A program made the translations under genes and the position numbers. 64,000 nucleotides of DNA, taken from NCBI GenBank assembly GCA_031553595.1, contig JAVBLI010000005.1:62001-126000 (forward strand), written 5' to 3'. Source of the DNA: RGIG3701 sp031553595 (GTDB lineage Bacteria > Planctomycetota > Planctomycetia > Pirellulales > Thermoguttaceae). Shown here one piece after another: positions 26,595 to 37,814 of the stretch. How positions within the stretch are numbered: the first letter of the stretch is position 1; each line of letters starts with the position of its first letter. The notes beneath the pieces were generated by a model that made no database searches, had not been told where the DNA came from, and worked only from the letters and a program-made list of their open reading frames with translations.

Positions 26595-27481
26595 TCTGTT
26601 GATTCGACGAATTCGGGCGTTACCAGCGTCGGAATTAAACCGGCTTCGTAACCGCGTTTTAGCAAAAGCGAAACCGCCTCCCGGCCGCGGGGGCCGAAAT
26701 CGAGCGTCCAGTCGTTGCCGTACATGCCGACGAAACGGTCGGCCAGCGTGTTGTCCAGGCCCCGGCCGAATTGCAGGGCGTATTCCAGGGCCGGCTCGCG
26801 GTGTTCGAGTCCATAACGGATGCTTTCGCGGAGGTAATGATTCACGTCGCGGATGACGTTTCCGCCCAGGTCGCGGCGGATGGCGTTGGCGCCCAGGGGC
26901 AGGGGGAAGCCGGTCTGCTGCATCCACCACGCACCGGTGTCGACGATCAGCTTCAGGCCCTGGCGCTCATACGTGAGCTGGCCTTCATGAATAATCAGCC
27001 CGGCGTCGACCTCGCGGCCCGCATTTTCGCCCGAAAGCACCCGGCCCGCCTCGACCACGTCCAGAATTTCGTCGAACGGCACCAGGACATACTCGAACGG
27101 CGACTCAAGATACATGCCGGCGGCCAAAAACGCCGTCGTCTGCGTCCCCGGCACGGCGATCGTCCGCTTCCGCAGCTCCTCACGGGTGAGTGTTTCACGT
27201 GCAACGATCATCGGGCCGTAGCCGTCGCCCATGCTCGCGCCGCACGGGCAGAGAATGTAGCGGTCGTGCAGGTGCGCGTAAGCGTGCAGACTCAGGGCGG
27301 TCAGCTCGTAAAAACACCCCTTCGCGCGGCGATTGAGCGTTTCGATGTCCACCAGGTCGTGCGTGAAACGGTACCCCGGCGTGGGGAAAGCGTCGCGGGC
27401 CAGGGCGTAAAACATAAACGCGTCGTCCGGATCAGGGCTGTGGCCGACTTTGATCGTCAGAGGGTCGTGCGTGGTGCTCAT
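26591..27481 (-). CDS. mqnD: 1,4-dihydroxy-6-naphthoate synthase (menaquinone, futalosine pathway)
   Basis: Likely converts cyclic dehypoxanthinyl futalosine to 1,4-dihydroxy-6-naphthoate in menaquinone synthesis. 296 residues with the MqnA/MqnD periplasmic-binding-like fold: KVGHSPDPDDAFMFYAL at the start (family pattern GHSPCPNDTFMFYAL), SMGDGYGPMIVA in the middle, TIAVPGTQTTAFLAA. MqnA belongs to the same superfamily, so the MqnD assignment rests on the N-terminal motif and length. The ATG is directly preceded by the ggggctcggggttag repeat and has no Shine-Dalgarno. Other mqn genes are not in the window. A parS-like site lies inside the gene. Confidence 0.82.
   Translation of the reverse strand: MSTTHDPLTIKVGHSPDPDDAFMFYALARDAFPTPGYRFTHDLVDIETLNRRAKGCFYELTALSLHAYAHLHDRYILCPCGASMGDGYGPMIVARETLTREELRKRTIAVPGTQTTAFLAAGMYLESPFEYVLVPFDEILDVVEAGRVLSGENAGREVDAGLIIHEGQLTYERQGLKLIVDTGAWWMQQTGFPLPLGANAIRRDLGGNVIRDVNHYLRESIRYGLEHREPALEYALQFGRGLDNTLADRFVGMYGNDWTLDFGPRGREAVSLLLKRGYEAGLIPTLVTPEFVESTE
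27191..27206 (+). promoter_or_regulatory. parS-like site 1
   Basis: tgtttcacgtgcaacg matches the Spo0J/ParB site tgtttcacgtgaaaca at 14 of 16 positions. It lies inside mqnD, 4-5 kb from parAB. Two weaker sites follow within 2 kb. Confidence 0.4.
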
Positions 27482-27483
27482 AG

Positions 27484-27514
27484 GGGCTCGGGGTTAGGGG
27501 CTCGGGGTTAGGAG
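27484..27514. repeat. Direct word repeat (ggggctcggggttag)
   Basis: Two tandem copies of ggggctcggggttag lie immediately upstream of the mqnD start codon. The remainder of the mqnD-27656 gap is AT-rich and may hold divergent promoters. Confidence 0.75.
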
Positions 27515-27655
27515 TATTTGTATTCAGTTTACGCGATTTGACGCTTAGCGTAAACCCCCGGGGTGGTTTTTTGGAGAAAATGTCGGAAAACGGATGCAAT
27601 CCGCGCGGGGCGAGGGTATAATAGAATTGGAATGTGCTTTATCGCAGAGGAACGA

Positions 27656-28150
27656 ATGATGAGAAAATGGGTTTATATCGCCGGGGTGCTCGGTGTGGTC
27701 GCCACAACTGTGGTCGGTTATGTTTTATATGAGATGCGGCCGGTGTATTTTGAAGGCCGTCAGGTCGTGTCGGGCACTTTGCTGATCCCGAAAGAACTGG
27801 ATGACGAAATTGCTGACCCGGCTTATCCGCGCGGCGTGCCATTCCCGTTAACTCAAAAAGACTTGCGCGCTTACGTGGACCTGCTGGAGATATGCAGATA
27901 CAAATCTTTAACCGTGCATGACCGTGCCGGCCCGCCTATTTACCTCGAATTAACCTTAAAATTTGCCGATGGGACAATAGAAAAATTCCCAATATTAATT
28001 CAAGGTAGTGAGGCGACGGAAAATCGCCCCCCCAACCATCCTGACATTGAGGACGACGGTCCCGAAGAGATTGATATCTCCGGTCCTGAGTTCGAGGGGG
28101 TCCGAGAGCTTTTGCACGAGTTTGGGGATGAGGATACGAAGCTTCGGTGA
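27656..28150 (+). CDS. Hypothetical single-pass membrane-anchored protein
   Basis: 164 residues from the ATG at 27656 (upstream gcagagg). An N-terminal hydrophobic segment (VYIAGVLGVVATTVVGYVLY) anchors the protein; the outer part includes LLIPKELDDEI and YLELTLKFADGTIEKFPILI, and ends in an acidic stretch. No family recognised. Upstream starts at 27563 or 27632 are possible but lack a ribosome site. It lies 45 bp before ispD on the same strand, but no functional link is apparent. Confidence 0.6.
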   Translation: MMRKWVYIAGVLGVVATTVVGYVLYEMRPVYFEGRQVVSGTLLIPKELDDEIADPAYPRGVPFPLTQKDLRAYVDLLEICRYKSLTVHDRAGPPIYLELTLKFADGTIEKFPILIQGSEATENRPPNHPDIEDDGPEEIDISGPEFEGVRELLHEFGDEDTKLR

Positions 28151-28171
28151 TGAAGTTCATCGCGATTCAAA

Positions 28172-28187
28172 TGTTTCACGTGGAAAT
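28172..28187 (+). promoter_or_regulatory. parS-like site 2
   Basis: tgtttcacgtggaaat, 13 of 16 positions matching the ParB site, in the gap before ispD. Confidence 0.35.
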
Positions 28188-28195
28188 TGGTACTT

Positions 28196-29011
28196 ATGAG
28201 TAAATTTTGCGTCGTTCTCCCCGCGGCCGGGCGGAGTACCCGGTTTCGGGACATGCATAATAAAAAACAGTTCATGATGCTGGAGGATCGGGCGGTGTGG
28301 CTGCACGCGGCCGGGCCGTTTTTGCAGCACGAGGACGTGAAGCAGGTGATTCTGGTCATTTCGCCGGAAGACCGCGAAGATTTCGAGATTCGCTTCGGCG
28401 CGAACGTCACGGTGCTGGGCATTACGGTGGTGGACGGCGGGGCGGAACGCTCGGATTCCATCCGGAACGCCATCGCGCACATGGACACGGCGTGTGATTT
28501 CGTGGCCGTGCATGACGCGGTGCGTCCGTGTGTGACGGCGGCGAAAATTGATGAGGTTTTCCGCACGGCCCGCAAAACCGGCGCGGCCTGCCTGGCCATT
28601 CCCGTCAGTGACACGCTGAAGCGGGTGCAGGGGACGCCGAAAAAGAGTGCCGGCGGGACGAAAACGCTTTCGCTGGATAATCTGTTGCCGGAGGAGGACG
28701 AGGATGCCGGGGCAGATGGTGGCGGGCGGATTCTGGAGACGGTCAGCCGGGAGGGGCTGTGGCAGATGCAGACGCCGCAGGTGTTTCGGCGGGATTTATT
28801 TGAGCGGGTGTATGCGGGGCTGGATTCCGGCGGTTCGCGCGCGATCACGGATGATGCCATGCTTTTTGAGCGGGCCGGGATCCCAGTGTTTGTGGTGGAA
28901 GGCTCGGCGAGGAACATGAAAATTACCACGCGGGATGACCTGGGCCTGGCGGGTGCGATTTTGAAGGCGGCGCCGCGGGCGAAGAAGAGTTTCCATCCGT
29001 TCGCGGACTGA
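28196..29011 (+). CDS. ispD: 2-C-methyl-D-erythritol 4-phosphate cytidylyltransferase
   Basis: Third step of the MEP isoprenoid pathway, which would feed squalene and hopanoid synthesis. About 271 residues. The nucleotidyltransferase signature VLPAAGRSTRFRDMHNKKQF (Arg and Lys of the active site) is at the start; GGAERSDSIRNAI, VAVHDAVRPCV and WQMQTPQVFRRDLF follow, and ITDDAMLFERAG completes the family pattern. An acidic/Gly insertion (TLSLDNLLPEEDEDAGADGG, about residues 155-175) is not normal for IspD and probably forms a surface loop. The ATG at 28196 is preferred over a TTG three codons earlier. Confidence 0.94.
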   Translation: MSKFCVVLPAAGRSTRFRDMHNKKQFMMLEDRAVWLHAAGPFLQHEDVKQVILVISPEDREDFEIRFGANVTVLGITVVDGGAERSDSIRNAIAHMDTACDFVAVHDAVRPCVTAAKIDEVFRTARKTGAACLAIPVSDTLKRVQGTPKKSAGGTKTLSLDNLLPEEDEDAGADGGGRILETVSREGLWQMQTPQVFRRDLFERVYAGLDSGGSRAITDDAMLFERAGIPVFVVEGSARNMKITTRDDLGLAGAILKAAPRAKKSFHPFAD

Positions 29012-29012
29012 A

Positions 29013-29050
29013 AATGAATGAGTAATTAGGAATTCGGAATGAGGAATGCT
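29013..29050. repeat. Word repeat (gtaattaggaattcggaatgagg)
   Basis: One arm of the aattagg/aatgagg type seen as a full hairpin at 61025-61110. The start codon of the following gene (29039) lies inside it. Confidence 0.7.
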
Positions 29051-30310
29051 AGTAAAAAAAGACGGGTTTTCACGTGGAACACCGCGCGGGGCGTGGTGAG
29101 GGGGAGGAGGGTATTCGCGGCGGCGGTTTGCGCGGCGCTGGCGTATGCGCTGACGGCGTGTGCGGATGATGAAGTGCAGTTGAAAAACGGCGGACGCTTC
29201 ACCGGAAAGATTACCCCGTCCGCGACCGATGACGGCTCCGAGATCCGCGTGGTCACCTCGGACGGCATTTCGGTTACGTTCGCCGAGACGGATGTGAAAG
29301 ACATCACGTTCACGGGCCCGGGAGCGGAAGCGTATGAAAAGGAGCTGGCCAAAACCCCGAACACGCCGGAGGGAAATTTGCGGCTGGCCGAATGGTGCCT
29401 GAAAAACGGCGTGGCCTCCCGCCAGAAAATTCACTTGCGGCGCGTGCTGGAAATAGATCCGGATAACGCCGAGGCGCGAAAAAAGCTGGGATACCGCCGC
29501 AGCGTGGACGGAAACTGGTATACGCTGGCGGAGGAGATGGCCGCGCAGGGGAAGGTTTTGCATAACGGCCGTTGGATGAGCTCGCAGGAGCGCGATCTGC
29601 TGGTGGCAAGAAGGGAAGCGAAAACGGATGTCGCGAAGTACACGAAATTGATCGCCCAGTGGCGGAAAGACCTCACCGGGAAAAAAAGTGCGGAGGCCCG
29701 GGCGAATTTCACCGCGCTGGTGGATCCGCTGGCGGTGAAGGGGCTGATAACGGCCTGGGAAAAAGAGAAAACTCCGCAGATGAAGCAGATTTACATCGCG
29801 GCTCTGGGCCGAATCGGAAGCATCGAAGCGCGGGCGTGTCTCCGGCAGGCGGCCGTGGATGACCCCAGCGAGGACATTCGCCTGGCATGCGTCGACGAGC
29901 TGCGGCGGTATAAGGATAAGGCCGTCACGGATTATTTCGTCTCGCGGCTAACCCCGAAACGCAGCAGTAATGTGCAGCTGAATAACGCCGCCCGGGCGCT
30001 GGGCGAAATCGGTGATCGCACCGCCATCCCGGCTCTGATAGACGCCCTGACCACCACGCATAAATATCAGATGACCACGGGGAGTAACCCGGGGCAGATG
30101 TCGGCCACCATGGGCGGCAGCAGTCAGGGCGGCGGTGGAGCCGGGCTTTCGATGGGAAACAAGCCACAAATTGTACAAAAAACACACCAGAATAAAGACG
30201 TCCTGCAGGCGCTGGAGCGAATGACGGGCGTGAATTTTCTTTACGATAAAACCGCCTGGCTCCAGTGGCTGAAAAATAATCACGTGCCGGGGCCGCTCGA
30301 GGCGCGATGA
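29039..30310 (+). CDS. Secreted HEAT-repeat-like protein
   Basis: 423 residues. The N-terminus is basic, followed by a hydrophobic stretch (VFAAAVCAALAYALTACADD) that could be a signal peptide, possibly with a lipobox (ALTAC). Next comes a small beta domain (VQLKNGGRFTGKITPSATDD ... DGISVTFAETDVKDITF), similar to regions found in planctomycete proteins. Then a TPR-like helix pair (NLRLAEWCLKNG, VLEIDPDNAEARKKLGY) with a DGNWYTLAEEMAAQGKVLHN segment, and HEAT/PBS-like repeats (IYIAALGRIGSIEARACLRQ; AARALGEIGDRTAIPALIDAL). A Gly/Ser/Met loop precedes the end. Likely an extracytoplasmic scaffold; no catalytic motif seen. The start lies within a word repeat. Confidence 0.7.
   Translation: MRNASKKRRVFTWNTARGVVRGRRVFAAAVCAALAYALTACADDEVQLKNGGRFTGKITPSATDDGSEIRVVTSDGISVTFAETDVKDITFTGPGAEAYEKELAKTPNTPEGNLRLAEWCLKNGVASRQKIHLRRVLEIDPDNAEARKKLGYRRSVDGNWYTLAEEMAAQGKVLHNGRWMSSQERDLLVARREAKTDVAKYTKLIAQWRKDLTGKKSAEARANFTALVDPLAVKGLITAWEKEKTPQMKQIYIAALGRIGSIEARACLRQAAVDDPSEDIRLACVDELRRYKDKAVTDYFVSRLTPKRSSNVQLNNAARALGEIGDRTAIPALIDALTTTHKYQMTTGSNPGQMSATMGGSSQGGGGAGLSMGNKPQIVQKTHQNKDVLQALERMTGVNFLYDKTAWLQWLKNNHVPGPLEAR
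29066..29081 (+). promoter_or_regulatory. parS-like site 3
   Basis: gttttcacgtggaaca, 13 of 16 positions matching the ParB site, in the first codons of the HEAT-type gene. Confidence 0.3.
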
Positions 30311-30312
30311 GT

Positions 30313-30432
30313 GAAGCAGCCGGGAGCGCAACGGAACGCAGTGACGCGCTGAGACCGGATAGAACCGCCGAATTTTTCGCTACTTCGATCCGGTCTCTGC
30401 GATAACGCTCCGATCCAGTCCCGGCTGCTGTT
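30313..30432. repeat. Palindromic element, family A, copy 7 (reverse orientation)
   Basis: Left arm agcagccgggagcgcaacgg and right arm cgatccagtcccggctgctg, core gaccggatagaa ... gatccggtctc. The longer arm is on the left here (cgcaacggaacgcagtgacgcg), so this copy is inverted relative to copies 1 and 5. It begins right after the stop of the HEAT-type gene. Confidence 0.88.
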
Positions 30433-30498
30433 TTTACGCATGCATCCCAACGAAAAAACCTCTGAACGCCAAACGTATTCAGAGGTTTCTTTTTGGAG

Positions 30499-30572
30499 CG
30501 AAGATGACGGGACTTGAACCCGCAACCTTCGGCGTGACAGGCCGACGCGCTAACCAATTGCGCTACATCTCC
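30499..30572 (-). tRNA. tRNA-Asp (GUC)
   Basis: Read on the minus strand: acceptor GGAGATG pairs with CATCTTC (one G-T wobble), D arm GCGC-AATTGGTTA-GCGC, anticodon arm TCGGC-CTGTCAC-GCCGA with anticodon GTC, T arm GCGGG-TTCAAGT-CCCGT. Discriminator base G as usual for tRNA-Asp. CCA is not encoded. Length 74 nt. Confidence 0.95.
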
Positions 30573-30659
30573 GTGAGGTCGGCCAGCAAAAATGCGTGGC
30601 TTTCCTTCATTGTGAAGCCTATTATATCTAAATCGCGCTGGGCCGCAAGGGGGGGGAGG

Positions 30660-30690
30660 GGGGAAATGAGAAATTAGGAATGAGAAATAG
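30660..30690. repeat. Word repeat (aaatgagaaattaggaatgaga)
   Basis: Single arm of the aattagg/aatgag word family between the tRNA and aconitase genes; no matching opposite arm seen. Confidence 0.55.
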
Positions 30691-30792
30691 CGGAAACGCC
30701 TGAATCCTTGACACGCCAGCTTTTTGCGGTAAAATTCTGTGAGTGTGTTTCCTATTTATATTATGTCCCCCACTTTATAGAAAGCCAGACTC

Positions 30793-33525
<2,733 letters not shown>

Positions 33526-33601
33526 GTGCATCATGTTTTGTTCCGGGATTGTCCCGACAACTTGAGATGACATTTTTGGTTTTTTATCGGGCAGCCGGAT
33601 C

Positions 33602-35023
33602 ATGTTATTTTCGACCAAAGTTTTTATTTTTCTGTTCCTCCCCTTGGTTCTTCTCGGCTACTATTTTTTGAAGTGGAACCGGACGCTGCAGAATATTTTC
33701 CTTACGTTCTGCAGCCTCTTCTTTTACGCTTACGGCGAGCCGTATTTTGTCCTGATCATGATTGCCTCGGTCATGGCGAATTGGGGATTTGGCCTGCTGG
33801 TGGACAAATTTCGTGAATCGAAATGGAAATCGTGGGCCGTGATCGTCGCCATGCTCGTGTTTAATCTCACGATTCTGGGGATTTTTAAATACCTGATGTT
33901 CATCCTAGGGAATGTCAATTTTCTTTTCGGAAGCCACATTCCGATTCCGAAAATTGTGCTTCCGATCGGGATTTCGTTCTTTACGTTTCAGGCGATTTCG
34001 TATGTGCTGGACGTTTATCGCGGGCATGGTGCCGCCCAAAAAAATCCGCTGAATGTGGGGCTTTACATTTCGTTTTTTCCGCAGTTGATCGCGGGGCCGA
34101 TCGTGCGTTACGAGACGATCGCCGAGCAGATTCAGAACCGAAAGGAAACAATCGATGATTTTTCGGAGGGCGTTTGCCGATTCATTGTCGGGCTGAGTAA
34201 AAAGATGCTCATCGCGAATTCCGTGGCGTGGACGGCCGATTCGGCGTTCGCACTTTCCGCCGGCGAGCTTTCTGTCGCCATGGCGTGGCTGGGGGCGCTG
34301 GCATATACGCTTCAGATCTACTACGATTTTTCCGGATACTCCGACATGGCCATCGGCCTGGGGAAAATGTTCGGGTTCCACTTCCTCGAAAACTTCAATT
34401 ATCCGTATACATCGCTGAGCGTCAGTGATTTCTGGCGCCGGTGGCACATGTCGCTGAGCTCCTGGTTCCGGGATTACGTCTACTTTCCGCTGGGGGGAAG
34501 CCGGGTGAAGTCTTCGGCGCGACTGGCGTTTAATCTTTTTGTGGTCTGGTCGCTGACCGGGCTCTGGCACGGCGCGAACTGGACGTTCATCTGCTGGGGG
34601 CTGTTTTATTTCGTGCTGCTCGTCTTCGAGAAATTCACGCATTTCGAGAAACGTTTTACCTCGCCGCTTCTTGTTCCGCTGCGATGGGGGTATACCATGC
34701 TCTTCGTCGTCATCGGCTGGGTGCTGTTACGGGCTGAAAGTATCGGGGGCGCACTAACCTACCTCCACACCATGTTCGGCCTCAGCAACGCTCCGCTTTT
34801 CGACGACCGGGCCTTTTTTCATCTTCACGAAAACTTTTGTTTCCTGATTTTCGGCATCATTTTTTCTTTCCCGACAGCAGTATGGCTTCAGAAAAAGCTG
34901 GACGAAAACAAGATGGTCGTCGGCGAAATCGCATATAGCGTCGTGTACGTTTTCTTGTTTTTCATTTCTGTGTGTTACGTGATTAAGGGCTCCTATAATC
35001 CGTTTATTTATTTCAATTTTTAA
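33602..35023 (+). CDS. MBOAT-family polysaccharide O-acetyltransferase (AlgI-like)
   Basis: Polytopic membrane protein of 473 residues that passes acetyl groups across the membrane to a periplasmic transferase. It opens MLFSTKVFIFLFLPLVLLGY, typical of AlgI/PatA/DltB relatives. The signature FWRRWHMSLSSWFRDYVYFP followed by LGGSR is at ~residues 277-301, and the presumed catalytic His is in LTGLWHGANWTF (~322). About ten membrane segments can be read. The following gene encodes an AlgJ/AlgX-like protein 15 bp downstream, so the two probably work together to acetylate an exopolysaccharide or cell-surface glycan. The polymer is unknown; no synthase genes are in the window. Confidence 0.92.
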   Translation: MLFSTKVFIFLFLPLVLLGYYFLKWNRTLQNIFLTFCSLFFYAYGEPYFVLIMIASVMANWGFGLLVDKFRESKWKSWAVIVAMLVFNLTILGIFKYLMFILGNVNFLFGSHIPIPKIVLPIGISFFTFQAISYVLDVYRGHGAAQKNPLNVGLYISFFPQLIAGPIVRYETIAEQIQNRKETIDDFSEGVCRFIVGLSKKMLIANSVAWTADSAFALSAGELSVAMAWLGALAYTLQIYYDFSGYSDMAIGLGKMFGFHFLENFNYPYTSLSVSDFWRRWHMSLSSWFRDYVYFPLGGSRVKSSARLAFNLFVVWSLTGLWHGANWTFICWGLFYFVLLVFEKFTHFEKRFTSPLLVPLRWGYTMLFVVIGWVLLRAESIGGALTYLHTMFGLSNAPLFDDRAFFHLHENFCFLIFGIIFSFPTAVWLQKKLDENKMVVGEIAYSVVYVFLFFISVCYVIKGSYNPFIYFNF

Positions 35024-35038
35024 GATAATCAGTGCCTT

Positions 35039-36241
35039 ATGATATACAAACAACGGATTGTCGCAGCTGTCTTTTTGATACTCATCATGTCGGTTGCTTT
35101 GCGGTGTCTCATCAATGTCAAAAAATTCTATTGGGGAATCGAATGGCATTTAAACCACGTGAATATTTTGTATGAATCCAATTATCTGGCCGCCATTCGC
35201 GGAGGGATTGAGAGCACTGTTCAGGATGAAATACCCTGGAATAAGGAATGGATGGAATTATATGGTGCAATTCAGTACTATCTCGACAAAAATTATATAA
35301 AAGGTACCCTGGCCGCCGAGGGAACCGACATCATACGGTTGAAAAACCACTATCTGACTTTTGAGGATAAAGATGCATCCTTCCCTGAAATCGCGGCCCG
35401 TGTGATTCGGTTCAATGATTATTTATCACAGAAGGGTATTCATTTTCTTTATGTCCAAGCGCCGGGGAAAGTGTGTAAAACCGATCCACAATTGCCGCGC
35501 GGAGTGGTGGATCCGACCAATCAAAAGGCGGACGCGTTTGTGAAGGAATTAAAAGACGCAGGCGTGGTGACGCTCGATTTACGAGATGAATTTCCCCTCG
35601 GCGGCCCGGATTATTATTCGCTTTTTTTTGTCGGAGATCACCACTGGAATCCACTGGGAGGTTCTCAGGGGGCGCGGAGAACGGCGGCGTTCATCAACGA
35701 CCATTTTGATGTGAAGCTGGATGCCGATGTGCTGATTCAGGAAAAATTTTCCAGGGAGGGTTTTCAGTTCCGATATACGGGGACACAAAGAAACCGCATC
35801 GGAAATTTTTATACTCTCCCGGATAACAATATCCTTCTGCTGCCGCTTTTCCCCACGCAATTCACTGTTGTGCACGACGGCCAGAAAACCGAGGGGGAGT
35901 TTGAGCGCATCTGGGTAAATAAAAGCAGCCTGGCTGATGATGAATCGTGCTATGGTTTATACATAAACAGATACGGAAATCAGGCAATTTTTATCAACCA
36001 TAACACACATTCCACCGCACGGATTTTACTTGTGGGGGATTCTTTTAAAGGGGTATTTTCCCCTTTTATGTCGCTTTCCTGCAAGGAGTATATGGGGGTT
36101 ACCACTGACTGCGGGTACTCTATCAAAGAAGTCGTGGAAGCGTATCAACCCGACTTGGTCATCTTTTTATATTACCCGAATCTCCGGAGGGATATTCTGG
36201 ATATTGACTACGGGGGCAGCAACGACCAGGGCGGGCATTGA
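35039..36241 (+). CDS. AlgJ/AlgX-like SGNH-type O-acetyltransferase
   Basis: 400 residues with one N-terminal membrane anchor (IVAAVFLILIMSVALRCLI) and an extracytoplasmic domain. FFVGDHHWNPLGG (about residue 200) supplies the Asp-x-His pair and ARILLVGDSFKGVFSPFM (about 325) the Ser. In AlgJ/AlgX the same circularly permuted order (Asp-His before Ser) is known. It would transfer acetyl groups delivered by the upstream MBOAT protein to a polysaccharide. A VVEAYQPDLVIFLYYP segment near the end is typical. Base composition is visibly more AT-rich than the surrounding enzymes, which may reflect transfer or relaxed selection. Spacing and strand indicate an operon with the MBOAT gene. Confidence 0.85.
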   Translation: MIYKQRIVAAVFLILIMSVALRCLINVKKFYWGIEWHLNHVNILYESNYLAAIRGGIESTVQDEIPWNKEWMELYGAIQYYLDKNYIKGTLAAEGTDIIRLKNHYLTFEDKDASFPEIAARVIRFNDYLSQKGIHFLYVQAPGKVCKTDPQLPRGVVDPTNQKADAFVKELKDAGVVTLDLRDEFPLGGPDYYSLFFVGDHHWNPLGGSQGARRTAAFINDHFDVKLDADVLIQEKFSREGFQFRYTGTQRNRIGNFYTLPDNNILLLPLFPTQFTVVHDGQKTEGEFERIWVNKSSLADDESCYGLYINRYGNQAIFINHNTHSTARILLVGDSFKGVFSPFMSLSCKEYMGVTTDCGYSIKEVVEAYQPDLVIFLYYPNLRRDILDIDYGGSNDQGGH

Positions 36242-36271
36242 CCGCATCGACACAGGCATTCGCATTACACC

Positions 36272-36303
36272 GTGCTGCAATCTTATGACTGCAGCGCTGT
36301 AAT
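36272..36303. repeat. Short hairpin repeat (ctgcaatcttatgactgcag)
   Basis: Perfect 5 bp ends in ctgcaatcttatgactgcag followed by cgctgtaatt. The same text, slightly varied, occurs at 58949-58979, and a related hairpin at 49259. Here only one arm is present, between convergent genes. Confidence 0.6.
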
Positions 36304-36312
36304 TTTCTCCAC

Positions 36313-37512
36313 CTATTTCCCCGGCATCATCATCTGAAACGCTTCCGTCGCTTCGGCGGCAATGATGCGAGCGTTTTTCAGTTGACGCTGTGCTTCCGCG
36401 CGGTCTTCATCGCTGAGGCCGTCCGCTTTCGTGTTTTCTTCGAGCACACGCACGAGCATCATGGCGGCTTTCGCTCGGTCGCGCACGGATTCCACGAAGC
36501 GGTCATGCACGCTGGCTTCCCGATAAAAGCGGATCGCGGCGTCCAGGTATACGATCTTCGTCCGCAGCCAGGGAGCGGCACCCTTTTCGTCGCCCATTTT
36601 AAATGCGGCATCCGCTTCCGCGAATTCCTGCTGCATTTCCAGAAGCTGTGCGGCAAGTTGGCCGACGTATGCCTCGCGAATCTTGGCGAGTTCCGGATTC
36701 ATTCCCGGCATGGGAAACGGCATCGGCGGCATGCCCGGCATCATGGCGCCCGGCGGCGGCGTCATCATCGGCGGGAAAGCACGCGGCACGGGCATCATCC
36801 CGGGACGCATCTGCGCGGCAGCAGTAACTTTCGCGGTGTTCAGCACGTGCGGCGGCATGAACGGCTCGGGCTGAGACGCCTTTTTCAGGGCGAATTCCGC
36901 CTCTTTGACCGCCAACTCCGCCGCGGAGACGTCCATGTCGTTGGCTTTTCCGGTGCCGGCTTTAATATTCTGCTTTAAGAATTCCCGCACCCGCACGGTG
37001 TGTCGCAGGCGGGCCTGGAGAAGCTGAATGAGATCCGGATCGACCATCGGCCGGGCGCCGGGCAGGGGCATCGCGCGGGCGGTGGTGACGGGCATCATCA
37101 TTCCCGGCTGCTCGGCGATCGGCGCGCCGGCGGGCTTCGCATCCATCACACGAAACATGACATTCGCGGGAGTGTGGTGCTCGCGAAATCTCTGCATTTC
37201 CATCCGGATTTTCTCGTGCGGCGTTTCGGGATGCACACGCACCTGGTGCACGCCGTTTTCGTCGACGGTCACGGAAACCTCGCCCGGTTTCACACTTTCA
37301 TCCATCTGAAGCCGCACCCGAAAGGGCTTATCGGGAGTCCCGGTCACCTGGAGATGGGGCAGGGCGACGGAGCTCAGATGCAGCATGCCCTGCCCGGCTT
37401 CCTGAGCCATCTCGGGATGATGGCCCGGCGGCGGCGCCTCCTGAGCGGTGAGCGTAAACGTAACGGACATGGCGCACAGCAGCGCGGCGCCGGAGAACAG
37501 TGTTTTTTTCAT
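36313..37512 (-). CDS. Secreted Met/Pro-rich hypothetical protein
   Basis: 399 residues from the ATG at 37512, which follows aaagga; the longer frame adds seven residues. A signal peptide (KKTLFSGAALLCAMSVTFTL, cleavage near TAQ) is followed by a beta-like segment (PFRVRLQMDESVKPGEVSVT) and a long helical C-terminal half. The latter consists of coiled-coil-like stretches around a central Met/Pro/Gly-rich loop (PMPFPMPGMNPE). The helical text (AAQLLEMQQEFAEADAAFKM; ALARAMK-like repeats) suggests an elongated periplasmic protein. Met-rich loops can bind copper, but here they may be simple low complexity. No family recognised. Confidence 0.65.
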   Translation of the reverse strand: MKKTLFSGAALLCAMSVTFTLTAQEAPPPGHHPEMAQEAGQGMLHLSSVALPHLQVTGTPDKPFRVRLQMDESVKPGEVSVTVDENGVHQVRVHPETPHEKIRMEMQRFREHHTPANVMFRVMDAKPAGAPIAEQPGMMMPVTTARAMPLPGARPMVDPDLIQLLQARLRHTVRVREFLKQNIKAGTGKANDMDVSAAELAVKEAEFALKKASQPEPFMPPHVLNTAKVTAAAQMRPGMMPVPRAFPPMMTPPPGAMMPGMPPMPFPMPGMNPELAKIREAYVGQLAAQLLEMQQEFAEADAAFKMGDEKGAAPWLRTKIVYLDAAIRFYREASVHDRFVESVRDRAKAAMMLVRVLEENTKADGLSDEDRAEAQRQLKNARIIAAEATEAFQMMMPGK

Positions 37513-37669
37513 GGGAAATCCTTTCGCGGGCAAGAAAATGAAATCGGCATGACTTTTTCCGATTTCAGGGCCATACAGATATTATAACCCGAATTGCCGG
37601 TGCTTTCCAGCGAGAAATCGGTGAATTTTCAGAAAAAACGCCAGCACGGCAAGAGATTCTGGTTATTCG

Positions 37670-37790
37670 GCAACAAAAACAGCAGCCGGGAGCAAAACGT
37701 CAGCGCAGGAACCGGATGGATGTGGGAAAAAATCCGAAAATTCGATCCGGTCATTGCGATTCGCTTCATTCCCGGCTGCTGTTCTTGCAG
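37670..37790. repeat. Palindromic element, family A, copy 8
   Basis: Left arm caacaaaaacagcagccggg and right arm cattcccggctgctgttcttgc, core accggatggatgtgg ... ttcgatccggt. It is the last copy in the window; none is seen from 37.8 to 64 kb. Confidence 0.88.
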
Positions 37791-37814
37791 CCTGCCAAGT
37801 ATTTTAAGACGGTG

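Noticed and set aside
27191..29081. Calling a definite chromosome origin here
   Set aside because: No dnaA gene or DnaA-box cluster was seen, and the parS-like sites are imperfect.
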